A stretch of 64,000 nt of DNA. It comes from Candidatus Puniceispirillum sp. Lineage in GTDB: Bacteria; Pseudomonadota; Alphaproteobacteria; Puniceispirillales; Puniceispirillaceae. The translations under genes were made by a program, and so were the position numbers. The number at the start of each line of letters is the position of its first letter. Position 1 is the first letter of the stretch. The stretch covers positions 186,001 to 250,000 of the forward strand of contig JAOEUK010000001.1 of NCBI GenBank assembly GCA_028382965.1. The letters run 5' to 3'. This document shows, in pieces, positions 45,718 to 57,793 of the stretch. The notes beneath the pieces were generated by a model. The model was not told where the DNA came from and did no database searches. It saw nothing but the letters and a program-made list of their open reading frames with translations.

Positions 45718-46830
45718 ATGGCGTCTAACCGAAAAGTAATGGTGTTGCCCGGTGATGGTATCGGCAATGAGGTAATGCAGGCCAACATGAAAGTCATGGA
45801 CTGGCTTGCAAAACATCGTAGTCTTGACTTTGATATATCTGAAGGCCTTGTTGGTGGTGCTGCATATGACGCGCATGGAACTTCCCTAACCGAGGAAACG
45901 CTGGCTGATTCGATTGCAAGTGATGCGGTGCTTTTTGGCGCAGTTGGCGCCCCTAAATATGATGGCGTGCCATTTGATGTGCGTCCTGAGGCAGGCCTTC
46001 TAAGGCTTCGAAAAGAAATGGATCTTTTTGCCAATTTGCGCCCAGCGATGGTGTTTCCAAGTTTAGTTAATGCCTCATCGTTAAAGCCTGATGTTGTGGC
46101 CGGGCTTGATATCATGATCCTTCGTGAATTGTGTGGTGGATCTTATTTTGCTGAGCCGCGCGGCATCGAAGATTTGGGTAGTGGCATCAAGAAAGGGTAT
46201 GACACGAACGCTTATACAACGCCTGAAATTGAAAGAATTGGTAGGGTTGGTATGGATTTGGCGCGCAAGCGTGATGGTCGTTTGACGTCGGTTGAAAAGG
46301 CTAATGTGATGCACTCCGGTGTATTGTGGCGTCAGGTCATGACTGCGCTCCATTTAGCTGAGGGTGATGGTGTTGAACTTAGCCACATGTATGCTGATAA
46401 TTGTGCTATGCAGCTTGTCCGTAATCCAAAGCAGTTTGATGTTATTGTAACTGATAATCTTTTTGGCGATTTATTGTCTGATTGTGCGGCAATGCTTACT
46501 GGATCGCTTGGTATGTTGCCGTCGGCTTCCCTGGGTATGCCAGATCCTGATACAGGCTTGCCAAAAGCTATGTATGAGCCAGTCCATGGTTCTGCACCAG
46601 ATATTGCTGGAAAGGGGTTGGCCAATCCTTTGGCACAGTTTCTGAGCTTTGCTATGATGTTGCGTTATAGCTTTGATCAGGTGGATGAAGCTGATCTTGT
46701 TGAAAAGGCTGTTAACCTAGCGCTGGAAAATAAACGGACTAGCGATATTATGGCGCCTGGCTGTGAGCAGACTGGTACTGAGGGGATGACTTTAGCAGTG
46801 CTGGATGCGATGGATATTCTTGCGCGGTAA
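45718..46830 (+). CDS. leuB: 3-isopropylmalate dehydrogenase
   Basis: NAD-dependent oxidative decarboxylase of leucine synthesis, 370 residues. It shows [42 protein letters not shown], the Asp-bearing [12 protein letters not shown] and the NAD segment [24 protein letters not shown] precedes the ATG. asd starts 87 bases downstream. Confidence 0.98.
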   Translation: MASNRKVMVLPGDGIGNEVMQANMKVMDWLAKHRSLDFDISEGLVGGAAYDAHGTSLTEETLADSIASDAVLFGAVGAPKYDGVPFDVRPEAGLLRLRKEMDLFANLRPAMVFPSLVNASSLKPDVVAGLDIMILRELCGGSYFAEPRGIEDLGSGIKKGYDTNAYTTPEIERIGRVGMDLARKRDGRLTSVEKANVMHSGVLWRQVMTALHLAEGDGVELSHMYADNCAMQLVRNPKQFDVIVTDNLFGDLLSDCAAMLTGSLGMLPSASLGMPDPDTGLPKAMYEPVHGSAPDIAGKGLANPLAQFLSFAMMLRYSFDQVDEADLVEKAVNLALENKRTSDIMAPGCEQTGTEGMTLAVLDAMDILAR

Positions 46831-46917
46831 ATGAGATTGCCATCACTATTGTTGATGGATCGTAAATCGCTTAATTACATAATAGTGGAAACAACACATC
46901 ATTTTAAGGATTTTACC

Positions 46918-47952
46918 ATGGGGTATCAAGTTGCTGTTGTAGGTGCGACCGGCGCAGTTGGTCGTGAAATGCTGCAAACATTGGCGGAAAGAAATTTTCC
47001 AGCAGATAAAGTCTATGCTTTGGCGTCGTCAAAATCTTCTGGGCAAGAGGTGTCTTATGGTGAGAAGGATATTTTAACAGTTGAGCCACTTGATAAATTT
47101 GATTTCTCTAAAACTGATATTGCGTTGTTTTCGGCAGGTGGTGACACTGCTAAAGCACATGCACCCAGAGCAGGCCAGGCTGGATGTTTGGTGATTGATA
47201 ACTCATCTGCCTTTCGAATGGATGATGATGTGCCATTGGTTGTACCGGAGGTGAATCCGGATAGCATCTCGTCATGCCTTCTAAAAAATAATGGTCGCAA
47301 TATTATTGCCAATCCAAACTGCTCAACATCCCAGTTGGTGGTGGCACTAAAGCCTCTTCATGATGCTTTCTCGATTAAGCGGGTTGTTGTCTCAACCTAT
47401 CAGGCTGTATCAGGTGCTGGGCGGCCAGCGATGGATGAATTGTTCAACCAAACAAAGGGCATTTTTGTAAATGATGCCGTGCAAACTGAGATCTTTACCA
47501 AACAAATTGCTTTTAATGTTATCCCGCATATTGATGTTTTTCTTGATGATGGATTCACTAAGGAAGAGTGGAAAATGAGTGCTGAGACAAAGAAAATTTT
47601 GGATCCGTCTATTGAACTTGTTGCCCATTGTGTGCGTGTTCCAGTTTTTGTTGGTCACAGTGAAGCTGTTTTTATTGAGAGCAACAAGCCAATGACAGAA
47701 AAGAAAGTGCGTAATTTGCTCAGTAACGCATCCGGTGTTGTGGTGGTTGATCATCGCGCAAATGAGGGTTACGTCACGCCGCATGAAGCAGCTGGTGAAG
47801 ACGCCGTTTATATCAGTCGTATTCGTCAAGATCCAACCGTGGAGAACGGCATGGTCTTCTGGTGTGTTTCTGATAATCTTAGAAAAGGTGCCGCACTGAA
47901 CTCAGTTCAAATTGCTGAACTGCTGGTGGCGCGCAATATCAGTGGGCGTTAG
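46918..47952 (+). CDS. asd: Aspartate-semialdehyde dehydrogenase
   Basis: Makes aspartate semialdehyde for lysine, threonine and methionine, 344 residues from the ATG at 46918, which AAGGA precedes. An in-frame start 87 bases upstream is not supported. Motifs are VAVVGATGAVGREML, the catalytic Cys in NPNCSTSQLVVAL, and QAVSGAGRPAMDEL. It ends 13 bases from the convergent pyridoxal kinase gene. Confidence 0.97.
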   Translation: MGYQVAVVGATGAVGREMLQTLAERNFPADKVYALASSKSSGQEVSYGEKDILTVEPLDKFDFSKTDIALFSAGGDTAKAHAPRAGQAGCLVIDNSSAFRMDDDVPLVVPEVNPDSISSCLLKNNGRNIIANPNCSTSQLVVALKPLHDAFSIKRVVVSTYQAVSGAGRPAMDELFNQTKGIFVNDAVQTEIFTKQIAFNVIPHIDVFLDDGFTKEEWKMSAETKKILDPSIELVAHCVRVPVFVGHSEAVFIESNKPMTEKKVRNLLSNASGVVVVDHRANEGYVTPHEAAGEDAVYISRIRQDPTVENGMVFWCVSDNLRKGAALNSVQIAELLVARNISGR

Positions 47953-47965
47953 CTCAATTCTAGAT

Positions 47966-48802
47966 TCAATCGGGTAACACTTTGCTCTTAGGAACCGCTG
48001 TCAACTTGCCCATGTTTTTAAGTAAGTTTATTTCTAGATTGTTATTACTTAGGTCAATGATTGCATGCGCTTGTTTGCTGGCAGCAATAAAGCTGTCTTC
48101 ATAAGACTGCCCTGCAGCAAGCCAACTCGCAAAAATTGTGGTTAGCAGGTCTCCGCCGCCAGCAATACCAACAGGGCGTTTTTTGTAGATCAACTCAACA
48201 ATGTCTGAACGGCTGATTAAACGATCTTGGACGACACCATCATTGTGGTTAATTCCTGTGGCTACAACACTTATTAGATTTTTATATTTATTGAGCAAGT
48301 GTTTTGCAGCAATATCAGAACTTGGTATGTCGAATACTGGCTGCTCCGCTAATAGCCCAAGTTCAAATTGATTTGGTGTGATGAAGCTGGCGAGGGGCAA
48401 TAAATTATCTCGAATAGCCGTAACTAGTTTATTATCAACATAGATGCGGCCATTATCGCCAAGTACGGGATCGAGAACATAATAACCGTTTGACCGCTCG
48501 GCTGCCCAATTCATTATTAATTGTGTAATTGACTTCACTTGTGAAGGAGCGCCTAGATAACCTGTAATAACTGTTCCAATATGTGACAGGCTATTAAGCT
48601 GAGGTAAAGCGCCCAAAATGGCGTCAAATGTATTATCAGGCGTAACTCCACCTGCAGTTAAGCCATGGCCTGGGTGAGCAGCTAGTGCAACACTATTAAC
48701 GAGCAAGGGCTGATGACCAAGATAGGTAATCACTGGGCCTGCAACACTGTTGCCAACAAAGCCCAAAGTCACAGTCGATTGAATTGATAATATCTTTTCC
48801 AT
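47966..48802 (-). CDS. Pyridoxal kinase (PdxK/PdxY family)
   Basis: A ribokinase-fold kinase of the PLP salvage path, 278 residues from ATG at 48802. It shows ILSIQSTVTLGFVGNSVAG, VITGYLGAPSQV, YVLDPVLGDNGRIYV, ITPNQFELGLL and the anion-hole motif GIAGGGDLLTTIF, which in most relatives reads GTGDLF; here a Gly replaces the first Thr. That is a modest departure at the phosphate-binding site. PdxK or PdxY cannot be told apart by eye. Confidence 0.88.
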   Translation of the reverse strand: MEKILSIQSTVTLGFVGNSVAGPVITYLGHQPLLVNSVALAAHPGHGLTAGGVTPDNTFDAILGALPQLNSLSHIGTVITGYLGAPSQVKSITQLIMNWAAERSNGYYVLDPVLGDNGRIYVDNKLVTAIRDNLLPLASFITPNQFELGLLAEQPVFDIPSSDIAAKHLLNKYKNLISVVATGINHNDGVVQDRLISRSDIVELIYKKRPVGIAGGGDLLTTIFASWLAAGQSYEDSFIAASKQAHAIIDLSNNNLEINLLKNMGKLTAVPKSKVLPD

Positions 48803-48945
48803 TGAGTTGGTTTTGCCGCTCTTTCTGTAAAAAGGCAAATGCAATTAAGTGACTTACGCAAAAGGTAACATTTAATCACTAGAGCTAGTTTAGCTGCAAT
48901 CTCACTCTGGTGGGTAGTGCCTCTGCTGCATTTTTTCATTGTATA

Positions 48946-48976
48946 TTGACTATTGGCGGGTGACATCACATATAAT
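48946..48976 (+). promoter_or_regulatory. Candidate sigma-70 promoter of the sdh operon
   Basis: TTGACT and a perfect TATAAT are separated by 19 bases, about 60 bases before the sdhC start. The -10 box is strong; the spacer is at the long end. Confidence 0.45.
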
Positions 48977-49036
48977 TAATGTAGAACAAAACGTTAATCA
49001 GATTTCCCGTTTCTTGTTAAATTCAAGAGGATCCTA

Positions 49037-49408
49037 ATGGCTCAACCGCGCCCATTATCGCCGCATCTTCAAGTCTACCGACCACAATTGACATCAGTTA
49101 TGTCGATTATGCATAGGATGAGTGGTGCCGTATTAGCTACAGGAAGCCTTTTGTTAGCAATTTGGCTAATGGTACTTGCAATGGGGGCTGAGTTCTTTGA
49201 GCCTTTAAACGAAGCCTTGAAACACCCTGTTGGTCAGTTAGTTTTGTTCGGTTATTCTCTTGCACTTGTTTATCATGGTTTAAACGGTATTCGACATTTG
49301 GCTTGGGATTTACGTATTGGCCTTGAAATTAAGCAGGTCTATCAAACTGGATATCTAGTCCTTGTTTCAACCTTTCTGATTACTGCAGCGTTATGGTTTT
49401 TGGTTTAA
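49037..49408 (+). CDS. sdhC: Succinate dehydrogenase cytochrome b556 subunit
   Basis: Membrane anchor of complex II, 123 residues. It has RPLSPHLQVYRPQLTSVMSI with the quinone-site Ser, HRMSGAVL, three hydrophobic helices, and the heme-ligand helix LVYHGLNGIRHLAWDL. AAGAGGATC precedes the ATG. Overlaps sdhD by 16 bases. Confidence 0.96.
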   Translation: MAQPRPLSPHLQVYRPQLTSVMSIMHRMSGAVLATGSLLLAIWLMVLAMGAEFFEPLNEALKHPVGQLVLFGYSLALVYHGLNGIRHLAWDLRIGLEIKQVYQTGYLVLVSTFLITAALWFLV

Positions 49409-49785
49409 GTAAAGGGTCAAACTTGTCACGAGTATCTAAAAATTATCCCCGTGAAGCTGGTTATGGTCATTGGCGGTGGCAGAGGTTTAGCGCGGTCATC
49501 ACGTTGTTGCTAATGGGTTATTTTACATATCTGATGATCTCTATTGGCTCTCTTGATTATGCTGGAGCGCGCACTTTTGTTGCGACGCTTCATCAAGGAA
49601 TTGCACTTAGTTTTTTAGTTGCTGCTGGTCTGTTTCATGCTGCGCTTGGAGTTCAGATGATAATTGAAGATTATGTGCCATTGGCTAGTGGCCGTGTTAC
49701 TTTAGTATTTTTAGCGCGCGGCATTTTTTGCACTGCTGCACTGGCCAGCGTTGCTTCAATTAGTTTAGTTGCCGAATGGATATAA
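49393..49785 (+). CDS. sdhD: Succinate dehydrogenase membrane anchor subunit
   Basis: The second hydrophobic anchor, 130 residues with three transmembrane helices and the heme histidine in AGLFHAALGVQMIIEDYV. The HWRWQRFSAV segment is typical. The start overlaps sdhC; an internal start would lose the conserved region before the first helix. Confidence 0.93.
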   Translation: MVFGLSKGSNLSRVSKNYPREAGYGHWRWQRFSAVITLLLMGYFTYLMISIGSLDYAGARTFVATLHQGIALSFLVAAGLFHAALGVQMIIEDYVPLASGRVTLVFLARGIFCTAALASVASISLVAEWI

Positions 49786-49849
49786 TGTTAATGAAAGAGC
49801 TGACCAAGAAAAAGCGTATGGAACCCTTGCAATTAAAAGGTAATAGATA

Positions 49850-51640
49850 ATGAGTGCTTATAAAATCACTGACCACCAATATGATGTGGTCGTTGTTGGT
49901 GCGGGTGGCGCAGGATTGCGAGCAACCCTTGGTATGGCCGCTGGTGGCCTGAAGACGGCCTGCATCACTAAAGTTTTTCCCACCCGTTCGCATACTGTTG
50001 CTGCGCAAGGGGGAATTGGTGCGGCACTGAATAATATGGGTGAAGGTGATAACTGGCAATTTCACATGTATGATACTGTCAAGGGATCTGACTGGCTTGG
50101 TGATCAGGATGCTATTGAATATATGTGCCGTAACGCTATTCCAGCAGTAATTGAGCTGGAAAATTATGGTGTTCCATTTTCGCGGACGGAAGAAGGTAAA
50201 ATTTATCAGCGTCCCTTTGGTGGTCATACATTGGATCATGGCAAATCAATGGCACGAAGGGCTTGTGCTGCGGCTGATCGGACGGGACATGCTATTTTAC
50301 ACACTCTGTATCAACAATGTTTGAAATATCAGGCTCATTTTCATATAGAATATTTTGTTCTTGATCTTTTAATGACTGAGGATGGTAATTGTGCAGGCGT
50401 AATTGCTCTTTGCATGGAAGATGGCAGCCTTCATAGATTCTGGGGCCAGCAGACAGTTCTTGCAACTGGCGGTTATGGCAGGGTTTATTTTTCTTGTACT
50501 TCTGCTCATACGTGCACTGGAGACGGCAATGCAATGGCGCTTCGTGCGGGTGTTCCTCTTCAAGATATGGAGTTTGTGCAGTTTCATCCCACTGGTGTAT
50601 ATGGTGCCGGCGTTTTAATAACTGAAGGTGCGCGCGGTGAAGGTGGATATTTAACTAATTCTGAAGGTGAGCGCTTTATGGAGCGCTTTGCGCCGACAGC
50701 CAAAGATTTGGCAAGCCGTGATGTGGTTAGTCGAGCCATGACTATTGAAATCAATGAGGGGCGGGGTGTTGGGCCAAAAAAGGATCATATTATGCTTCAT
50801 CTTGAGCATATTGATCCTGATACTCTTCACACGCGACTGCCTGGCATTACTGAAACGGCCAAAATTTTTTGTGGTGTCGATGTGACAAAGGAGCCAATTC
50901 CTGTTCTGCCAACAGTGCATTATAACATGGGTGGTATTCCTACTAATTATCATGGCGAGGTCTTGTTACCAACTAAAGAAAATGAAAATGCAATAGTGCC
51001 GGGCCTTATGGCCATTGGTGAGGCCGCCTGTGTTTCAGTTCATGGAGCAAATCGCCTTGGTACAAATTCACTTCTTGACATAGTAGTGTTTGGCCGCGCA
51101 GCAGCATACCGCGCAACTGAGACAGTCACACCTGGTGCAATTTCAAAACGGGCGCCACAATCTGCAACTGATAAAGCCTTGGATCGTTTTGATCGGATGC
51201 GTAATGCGAGTGGCCCTGAGAGTGCGGCAAAAATTCGTCTTGAAATGCAGCATGCTATGCAACGACATGCGGCTGTGTTTCGGTCCGGTGACTCACTTAA
51301 AGTTGGCGTCAAGACAATGGATCAGATTGCTAGCACAATGGGGCAGATTGGTGTTGCTGATAAATCACTTATCTGGAACACTGATCTTATTGAAGCCCTT
51401 GAGTTGGAAAACCTGATGGGGCAGGCTTTGGTGAGTATCAGGTCTGCCTCACAAAGACAAGAGTCACGCGGCGCGCATGCACATGAAGACTGGCCTGAGC
51501 GTGATGATGAAAACTGGATGAAGCATACAGTCATGTGGCTTGATGAACAGAACAAGTCTAAGTTAGATTATCGTAAGGTTGTGATGACGACTTTGAGCAA
51601 TGATATTGCTCCAATTCCTCCGGCTCCCCGGGTTTACTAG
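49850..51640 (+). CDS. sdhA: Succinate dehydrogenase flavoprotein subunit
   Basis: The FAD subunit of complex II, 596 residues. It shows [18 protein letters not shown], the FAD-linked His in [51 protein letters not shown] and the C-terminal [14 protein letters not shown]. Complete and of normal length. Confidence 0.98.
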   Translation: MSAYKITDHQYDVVVVGAGGAGLRATLGMAAGGLKTACITKVFPTRSHTVAAQGGIGAALNNMGEGDNWQFHMYDTVKGSDWLGDQDAIEYMCRNAIPAVIELENYGVPFSRTEEGKIYQRPFGGHTLDHGKSMARRACAAADRTGHAILHTLYQQCLKYQAHFHIEYFVLDLLMTEDGNCAGVIALCMEDGSLHRFWGQQTVLATGGYGRVYFSCTSAHTCTGDGNAMALRAGVPLQDMEFVQFHPTGVYGAGVLITEGARGEGGYLTNSEGERFMERFAPTAKDLASRDVVSRAMTIEINEGRGVGPKKDHIMLHLEHIDPDTLHTRLPGITETAKIFCGVDVTKEPIPVLPTVHYNMGGIPTNYHGEVLLPTKENENAIVPGLMAIGEAACVSVHGANRLGTNSLLDIVVFGRAAAYRATETVTPGAISKRAPQSATDKALDRFDRMRNASGPESAAKIRLEMQHAMQRHAAVFRSGDSLKVGVKTMDQIASTMGQIGVADKSLIWNTDLIEALELENLMGQALVSIRSASQRQESRGAHAHEDWPERDDENWMKHTVMWLDEQNKSKLDYRKVVMTTLSNDIAPIPPAPRVY

Positions 51641-51659
51641 GCAAGGACAAAGAACAAAT

Positions 51660-52436
51660 ATGGCTGAGTTTAAATTGCCTAAAAATTCACAAATAATTAG
51701 TGGTGAAACTTATGAAGCGCCGATTAATGCTGCCAATGTAAAAACCTTTAAAGTTTATCGTTGGTCTCCGGATGATGATGCGCAACCGCGGATTGACTCC
51801 TTTGGGATTGATCTTGATGATTGCGGACCAATGGTCCTGGACGCTCTTATAAAAATCAAAAATGAAACGGATAGTAGTCTGACCTTTCGCCGCTCTTGCC
51901 GTGAGGGAATTTGTGGATCATGTTCCATGAATATTGATGGCACAAACACATTAGCATGCCTAAAAAGCATTAGTGATGTAGAAGGGGATGTTAAGATTTA
52001 TCCACTGCCACATATGCCAGTAGTTAAAGACTTAGTGCCTGACTTAAGCAATGCGTATAGACAATTAACATCGATTGAGCCTTGGTTAAAAACTGATTCA
52101 AAGGCACCAGATGGTGAAGAACGCCGGCAAACACCGGTCGAGCGTGAAAAGCTTGATGGTTTGTGGGAATGTGTTTTGTGTTTCAGCTGCTCTGCTGGCT
52201 GTCCAAGCTATTGGTGGAATAGTGATGATTACCTAGGTCCAGCAGTTTTATTGCAGGCGTATCGATGGATTTCTGATAGCCGGGACGAACAAAAGCGCGA
52301 AAGGCTGGATGCGTTAGATGATAGCTTCTCGTTGTATCGGTGCCATACAATAATGAACTGCGCCAAAACCTGTCCAAAAGGACTAAATCCGGGCAAAGCC
52401 ATTGCTGGTATTAAAAGCGAAATGGGGCAACGTTAG
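51660..52436 (+). CDS. sdhB: Succinate dehydrogenase iron-sulfur subunit
   Basis: 258 residues from the ATG at 51660; an upstream in-frame start lies inside sdhA. The 2Fe-2S ligands are in [15 protein letters not shown] and TLAC, the 4Fe-4S ligands in [16 protein letters not shown], and the 3Fe-4S ligands in [17 protein letters not shown]. Closes the sdhCDAB order. Confidence 0.98.
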   Translation: MAEFKLPKNSQIISGETYEAPINAANVKTFKVYRWSPDDDAQPRIDSFGIDLDDCGPMVLDALIKIKNETDSSLTFRRSCREGICGSCSMNIDGTNTLACLKSISDVEGDVKIYPLPHMPVVKDLVPDLSNAYRQLTSIEPWLKTDSKAPDGEERRQTPVEREKLDGLWECVLCFSCSAGCPSYWWNSDDYLGPAVLLQAYRWISDSRDEQKRERLDALDDSFSLYRCHTIMNCAKTCPKGLNPGKAIAGIKSEMGQR

Positions 52437-52476
52437 TATTTTTGAGCTGGATAAAGCTGCAAGGTGATAAATCTTT

Positions 52477-53631
52477 ATGATAAACAGCCAGCAAAATCAA
52501 TGCTACTATCCAAGCCAAAAGTTGACAGCACTTATTAATTCAAAAAAACTAAATTTAGATCCAGCACAGGTATTGGTCGCTGCAAAACTTGATTTTCTGC
52601 TTGATAGTTTGTGCGCTGCCAAAAAGTCACGTCACTACTTGTCTGCTAGTGTTGAATCTTTTTTGGAGAGAATTGGTTTGTGGAAGGCAGCGCCCGTCAA
52701 AGGATTTTATATTTATGGTGGGGTTGGACGTGGTAAAACCATGCTCATGGATATGTTTCATGAATCAGTCAATGCATCCAGTCTTAGCCGAACGGGTTTG
52801 CCAGTTATCTGGCGGCTGCATTTTCATGATTTCATGGTTTTGGTGCAAGATGTTATTCATGAGGCGCGTAAAGGTGGCGCTGAGGACCCTATTGAAAGTG
52901 CTGCTGCTAATTTAGCACAGCGGGGAATGGTAATATGTTTTGATGAGATGGAAGTCCTAGACATTGCTGATGCAATGATTTTAGCTCGTCTATTTTCGGG
53001 CATACTTGAACGTGGAACGGTTCTAGTGGTTACGTCTAATCGACACGCCAACGATTTGTACAAAGACGGCCTTCACCGGGATCGGTTTTTGCCATTTATC
53101 GACCTTTTGAACGCACGTTGCGAAATGTGTAAACTCGATGATGGTATCGATTGGCGAAGTGATGTGCTGGCTGATTTGCCTGCTTGGCACACGTCTCAGG
53201 AGAATGGCTATCAACATCTTGAAGCTGCTTTCCGGCAGCTTGCAGGCGATATAAAATTTGTTGCCGAAACGGTTCGTGTGGCCGGTCGTGATATCATAGT
53301 TGAAAAAACAGCTGGTGATATTGGATTCTTCAGTTTTGCCAGTCTTTGTGATGTACCGCTGGGCGCACGCGATTATTTGGTTATTGCGGGGCGGTTTGCA
53401 GGGGTGGTGCTGGCGGGTGTTCCGCAATTTACGGATGAGAATGAACATGTGGCACGCCGGTTTATGTGGTTGATTGATGCTTTATATGACCGGGGGCGTT
53501 TTTTAATTGCTTCGGCAGACGTTGAAATAGTCAATCTTTACCAAGGTCGTCAATGGAAGTTTGAATTCTCACGCACAGCGTCAAGGCTTAGTGAAATGGC
53601 GCAACGTGGGAGGTGTAAAAATGGGATGTAA
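52477..53631 (+). CDS. zapE: Cell division ATPase ZapE (AFG1 family)
   Basis: A 384-residue AFG1-like P-loop ATPase. It has Walker A in YGGVGRGKTMLMDMF, Walker B in ICFDEMEVLDIADAMIL, TSNRHANDLYKDGLHRDRF and the family end motif LYDRGRFLIASADV. In E. coli ZapE acts at the Z-ring under stress; the mitochondrial relative handles respiratory proteins. Sitting between sdhB and mdh is the usual alphaproteobacterial place. Confidence 0.95.
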   Translation: MINSQQNQCYYPSQKLTALINSKKLNLDPAQVLVAAKLDFLLDSLCAAKKSRHYLSASVESFLERIGLWKAAPVKGFYIYGGVGRGKTMLMDMFHESVNASSLSRTGLPVIWRLHFHDFMVLVQDVIHEARKGGAEDPIESAAANLAQRGMVICFDEMEVLDIADAMILARLFSGILERGTVLVVTSNRHANDLYKDGLHRDRFLPFIDLLNARCEMCKLDDGIDWRSDVLADLPAWHTSQENGYQHLEAAFRQLAGDIKFVAETVRVAGRDIIVEKTAGDIGFFSFASLCDVPLGARDYLVIAGRFAGVVLAGVPQFTDENEHVARRFMWLIDALYDRGRFLIASADVEIVNLYQGRQWKFEFSRTASRLSEMAQRGRCKNGM

Positions 53632-53743
53632 TGGTTGCTGCTTTTTTGATTTAGCCTTGTATGTTTTCTGATAGTTAGGTAAACAAAATAAGCGTCAGAT
53701 TGAACAATTTTTTTAAATATTTTTATGAGGGCGCAGTTAGTAA

Positions 53744-54721
<978 letters not shown>

Positions 54722-54772
54722 TTGATGCGCCATCTTCAACACTAAAAATTTATGATAATGCCTTTGTAAATT

Positions 54773-57733
54773 ATGGAATATGAGTTTCTCATGGACGATA
54801 CTGCTTCTAAATTAATTGATGCTGCGAATTTTGAATCAATCGATTTAAGTCTTCTTTCCGGCGCAAATGCAACATTGATTGCTGAAATGAATCGCGCATG
54901 GCGTGAAAACGCCGGATCAGTTGACTCTAGCTGGGCGGTTTATTTCAAGCGACTTGGTAATGTCGCTGATTTTGGTGCTGATACAGAATCTGGGCCAAGT
55001 TGGGGCAAGGCCCAGAGCCGGGTTGTTGGTGCAGTTGATCCTGAGGCATCAATAAAAGCAGTTGCTAAAGCGCACAAGTCTGGCAACAAAATTAATGCTG
55101 GTAACATGAGGGATGCAACTCTTGATTCGTTACGTGCTGTTATGTTGATTCGTGCTTATAGAAGTAATGGGCACCTTTTAGCAAATCTTGATCCACTAGA
55201 ACTCGAAAAGCCTAATCTTCACCCTGAGCTAGACCCAGTTAATTATGGCTTTGGTGAGAGTGATTGGGATCGTCCAATTTTTATCGACAATGTTCTGGGG
55301 CTCGAGACTGCAACGCTTAATGAAATAATGGATCGTTTAAAATCTACATATTGTGGAACCATTGGTGTTGAATTTATGCATGTACAGGATCCAAAACAAA
55401 AAGCTTGGATCCAAGAGCGAATTGAGTCTATTGGCAATCAGACTAATTTTACTATAAGAGGTAAGTCCGCAATCTATGAGAGACTTGTTGATGCAGATGA
55501 ATTTGGTAAATATCTTCACAAAAAATTTCCAGGCACAAAACGATTTGGTTTAGATGGAAGTGAGGCTGTAATACCTGCTTTGGAACAAATATTAAAGCGA
55601 GGAAGCCAAACTGGACTGAAAGAAGCCGTTGTGGGTATGGCGCACAGAGGTCGTTTGAATATTCTTCATAACATTCTCCAGAAACCATTTAGGGCTATTA
55701 TTTCAGAGTTTCATGGGCGATCAGCAACTCCTGATGATGTTGGGGTATCAGGAGATGTAAAATACCATATGGGCGCTTCTTCAGATCGTATTTTTGATGA
55801 TATGAATGTGCATTTATCTTTGGCACCGAATCCATCTCATCTTGAAATTGTTGATCCTGTTGTTGTTGGGCGTGTTCGTGCAAAACAACAACAGCTTGGT
55901 GATGTCAATCGGACTGGTGTGTTGGGTATATTGTTGCATGGAGATGCTGCATTTGCGGGCCAGGGCGTTGTGGGAGAAACTTTTGCGTTTTCGGCTCTTC
56001 GTGGATACCGCACTGGTGGCACGATTCATATAATTGTTAATAACCAAATTGGATTTACTACCAGTCCACAGTATTCTCGCTCATCACCTTATCCAACAGA
56101 CGTGGCAAAAATGGTAATGTCCCCTATTTTCCATGTTAATGGCGATGATCCAGAAGCAGTCGTTCATGTTGCAAGAATTGCAACTGAATTCCGTCAAACC
56201 TTTGGGTCTGATGTTGTTATTGATATGTTCTGTTACCGACGATTTGGGCATAATGAGGGTGATGAACCAAAGTTCACACAGCCTTTAATGTATGAAAAAA
56301 TTGATCAACATAAGCCGGTCAGAGAAATCTATGCGGAACGCCTTATTAAAGAGGGTGTTTATGACGCTGATGGAGCACAAAAGGTAATCAATGAGCGTGT
56401 AGCCTATTTGGATTCTGAGTTTGAAGCTGGAATTGGCTACCTTCCCAATAAGGCTGACTGGCTCGAGGGAAAATGGGCTGGTATTGCAGCGGCGCATGGT
56501 GATGAGCGACGGGGTCACACCTCGGTTGAGTTAGATGCTTTACGCAACATTGGCAAAATTATGACCAGCCCTCCTAAGACCTTTAAAACCAACTCAAAGC
56601 TTGCCCGCATCTTAAAGAACAGAGCTAACAGCATCAGCTCTGGCAAAGGTATTGATTGGGCTACTGCTGAGCATTTGGCATTTGGATCCCTTTTATTAGA
56701 GGGCAATCCAGTTCGCCTGTCTGGCCAAGACTCTGGCCGTGGTACGTTTAGTCAAAGACATTCAGTATTTGTGGATCAAGTTACTGAGGAGCGCTATACA
56801 CCGCTCTCAAATCTTGGCTCAGATCAGGCTGTCTTTGAAGTGATTGATTCGCCATTGTCTGAAGCTTCAGTGATGGGGTTTGAATATGGTTTTTCACAAG
56901 TTGAACCGAATGCGTTGGTTATGTGGGAAGCTCAGTTTGGTGATTTTGCAAATGGTGCGCAGGTTGTAGTTGATCAGTTCATTTCTTCTGGTGAGTCCAA
57001 ATGGCTTCGTATGAGTGGGCTTGTTCTTTTATTGCCTCATGGTTATGAGGGACAAGGCCCTGAACATTCATCTGCCCGCCTTGAACGTTACTTGCAACTT
57101 TGTGCTGAGGATAATATGCAAGTTGTAAATTGTACTACACCGGCAAATTATTTTCATGTTTTACGGCGTCAACTTAGGCGAGATTTTAGAAAACCACTTG
57201 TGGTCATGACGCCAAAGTCTTTGCTTCGCCACAAGGCCGCTGTTTCGTCTTTGGATGATTTGGGTCCCGGGACAACATTTCATCGGTTGATTGATGAGAG
57301 TGGCGGAAAAGTAAGGCATGGAATGGCAAAAAGGATCATTTTGTGTTCAGGCAAGGTTTATTATGATTTAGCTGCGGCGCGTAACGCAGCGGAGGCTTGG
57401 GATACTGAAATTCTCCGCGTTGAGCAGTTGTATCCATTTCCATATAAGTCGGTATGCAGATTATTTGCAAAAGTCCCGGGCGCTGAGCTTGTTTGGTGTC
57501 AGGAAGAGCCAAAAAACATGGGTGGCTGGACTTTTGTTCGCGACTATATTGAGGATGCTATGCAAGAGGCAGGTGTGATACAGCAGCGTTTGGATTATGC
57601 AGGCCGTTCCGCTGCAGCTTCACCAGCAACGGGATCTTTATCACGCCATAATCTTGAGCAAAGCGATCTCGTTGCGAAAGCACTTGGCCCGTTAATTAAG
57701 GCTCAAGAAAAAGTGGCTAAGACAAAAAAGTAA
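54773..57733 (+). CDS. sucA: 2-oxoglutarate dehydrogenase E1 component
   Basis: The thiamine-dependent E1 of the 2-oxoglutarate complex, up to 986 residues. It shows the N-terminal SSWAVYFKRLG, VGMAHRGRLNIL, LHGDAAFAGQGVVGETFAFS for ThDP/Mg binding, NNQIGFTTSP, RRFGHNEGDEP and LPHGYEGQGPEHSSARLER. An ATG 18 bases further in (54791) is an equally likely start. sucB follows 60 bases downstream. Confidence 0.98.
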   Translation: MEYEFLMDDTASKLIDAANFESIDLSLLSGANATLIAEMNRAWRENAGSVDSSWAVYFKRLGNVADFGADTESGPSWGKAQSRVVGAVDPEASIKAVAKAHKSGNKINAGNMRDATLDSLRAVMLIRAYRSNGHLLANLDPLELEKPNLHPELDPVNYGFGESDWDRPIFIDNVLGLETATLNEIMDRLKSTYCGTIGVEFMHVQDPKQKAWIQERIESIGNQTNFTIRGKSAIYERLVDADEFGKYLHKKFPGTKRFGLDGSEAVIPALEQILKRGSQTGLKEAVVGMAHRGRLNILHNILQKPFRAIISEFHGRSATPDDVGVSGDVKYHMGASSDRIFDDMNVHLSLAPNPSHLEIVDPVVVGRVRAKQQQLGDVNRTGVLGILLHGDAAFAGQGVVGETFAFSALRGYRTGGTIHIIVNNQIGFTTSPQYSRSSPYPTDVAKMVMSPIFHVNGDDPEAVVHVARIATEFRQTFGSDVVIDMFCYRRFGHNEGDEPKFTQPLMYEKIDQHKPVREIYAERLIKEGVYDADGAQKVINERVAYLDSEFEAGIGYLPNKADWLEGKWAGIAAAHGDERRGHTSVELDALRNIGKIMTSPPKTFKTNSKLARILKNRANSISSGKGIDWATAEHLAFGSLLLEGNPVRLSGQDSGRGTFSQRHSVFVDQVTEERYTPLSNLGSDQAVFEVIDSPLSEASVMGFEYGFSQVEPNALVMWEAQFGDFANGAQVVVDQFISSGESKWLRMSGLVLLLPHGYEGQGPEHSSARLERYLQLCAEDNMQVVNCTTPANYFHVLRRQLRRDFRKPLVVMTPKSLLRHKAAVSSLDDLGPGTTFHRLIDESGGKVRHGMAKRIILCSGKVYYDLAAARNAAEAWDTEILRVEQLYPFPYKSVCRLFAKVPGAELVWCQEEPKNMGGWTFVRDYIEDAMQEAGVIQQRLDYAGRSAAASPATGSLSRHNLEQSDLVAKALGPLIKAQEKVAKTKK

Positions 57734-57793
57734 ATAACCATAACCCTTAATTTCTTGGGGGTTACGGCAAAATATCGTGGGAGGACGCTCGCT

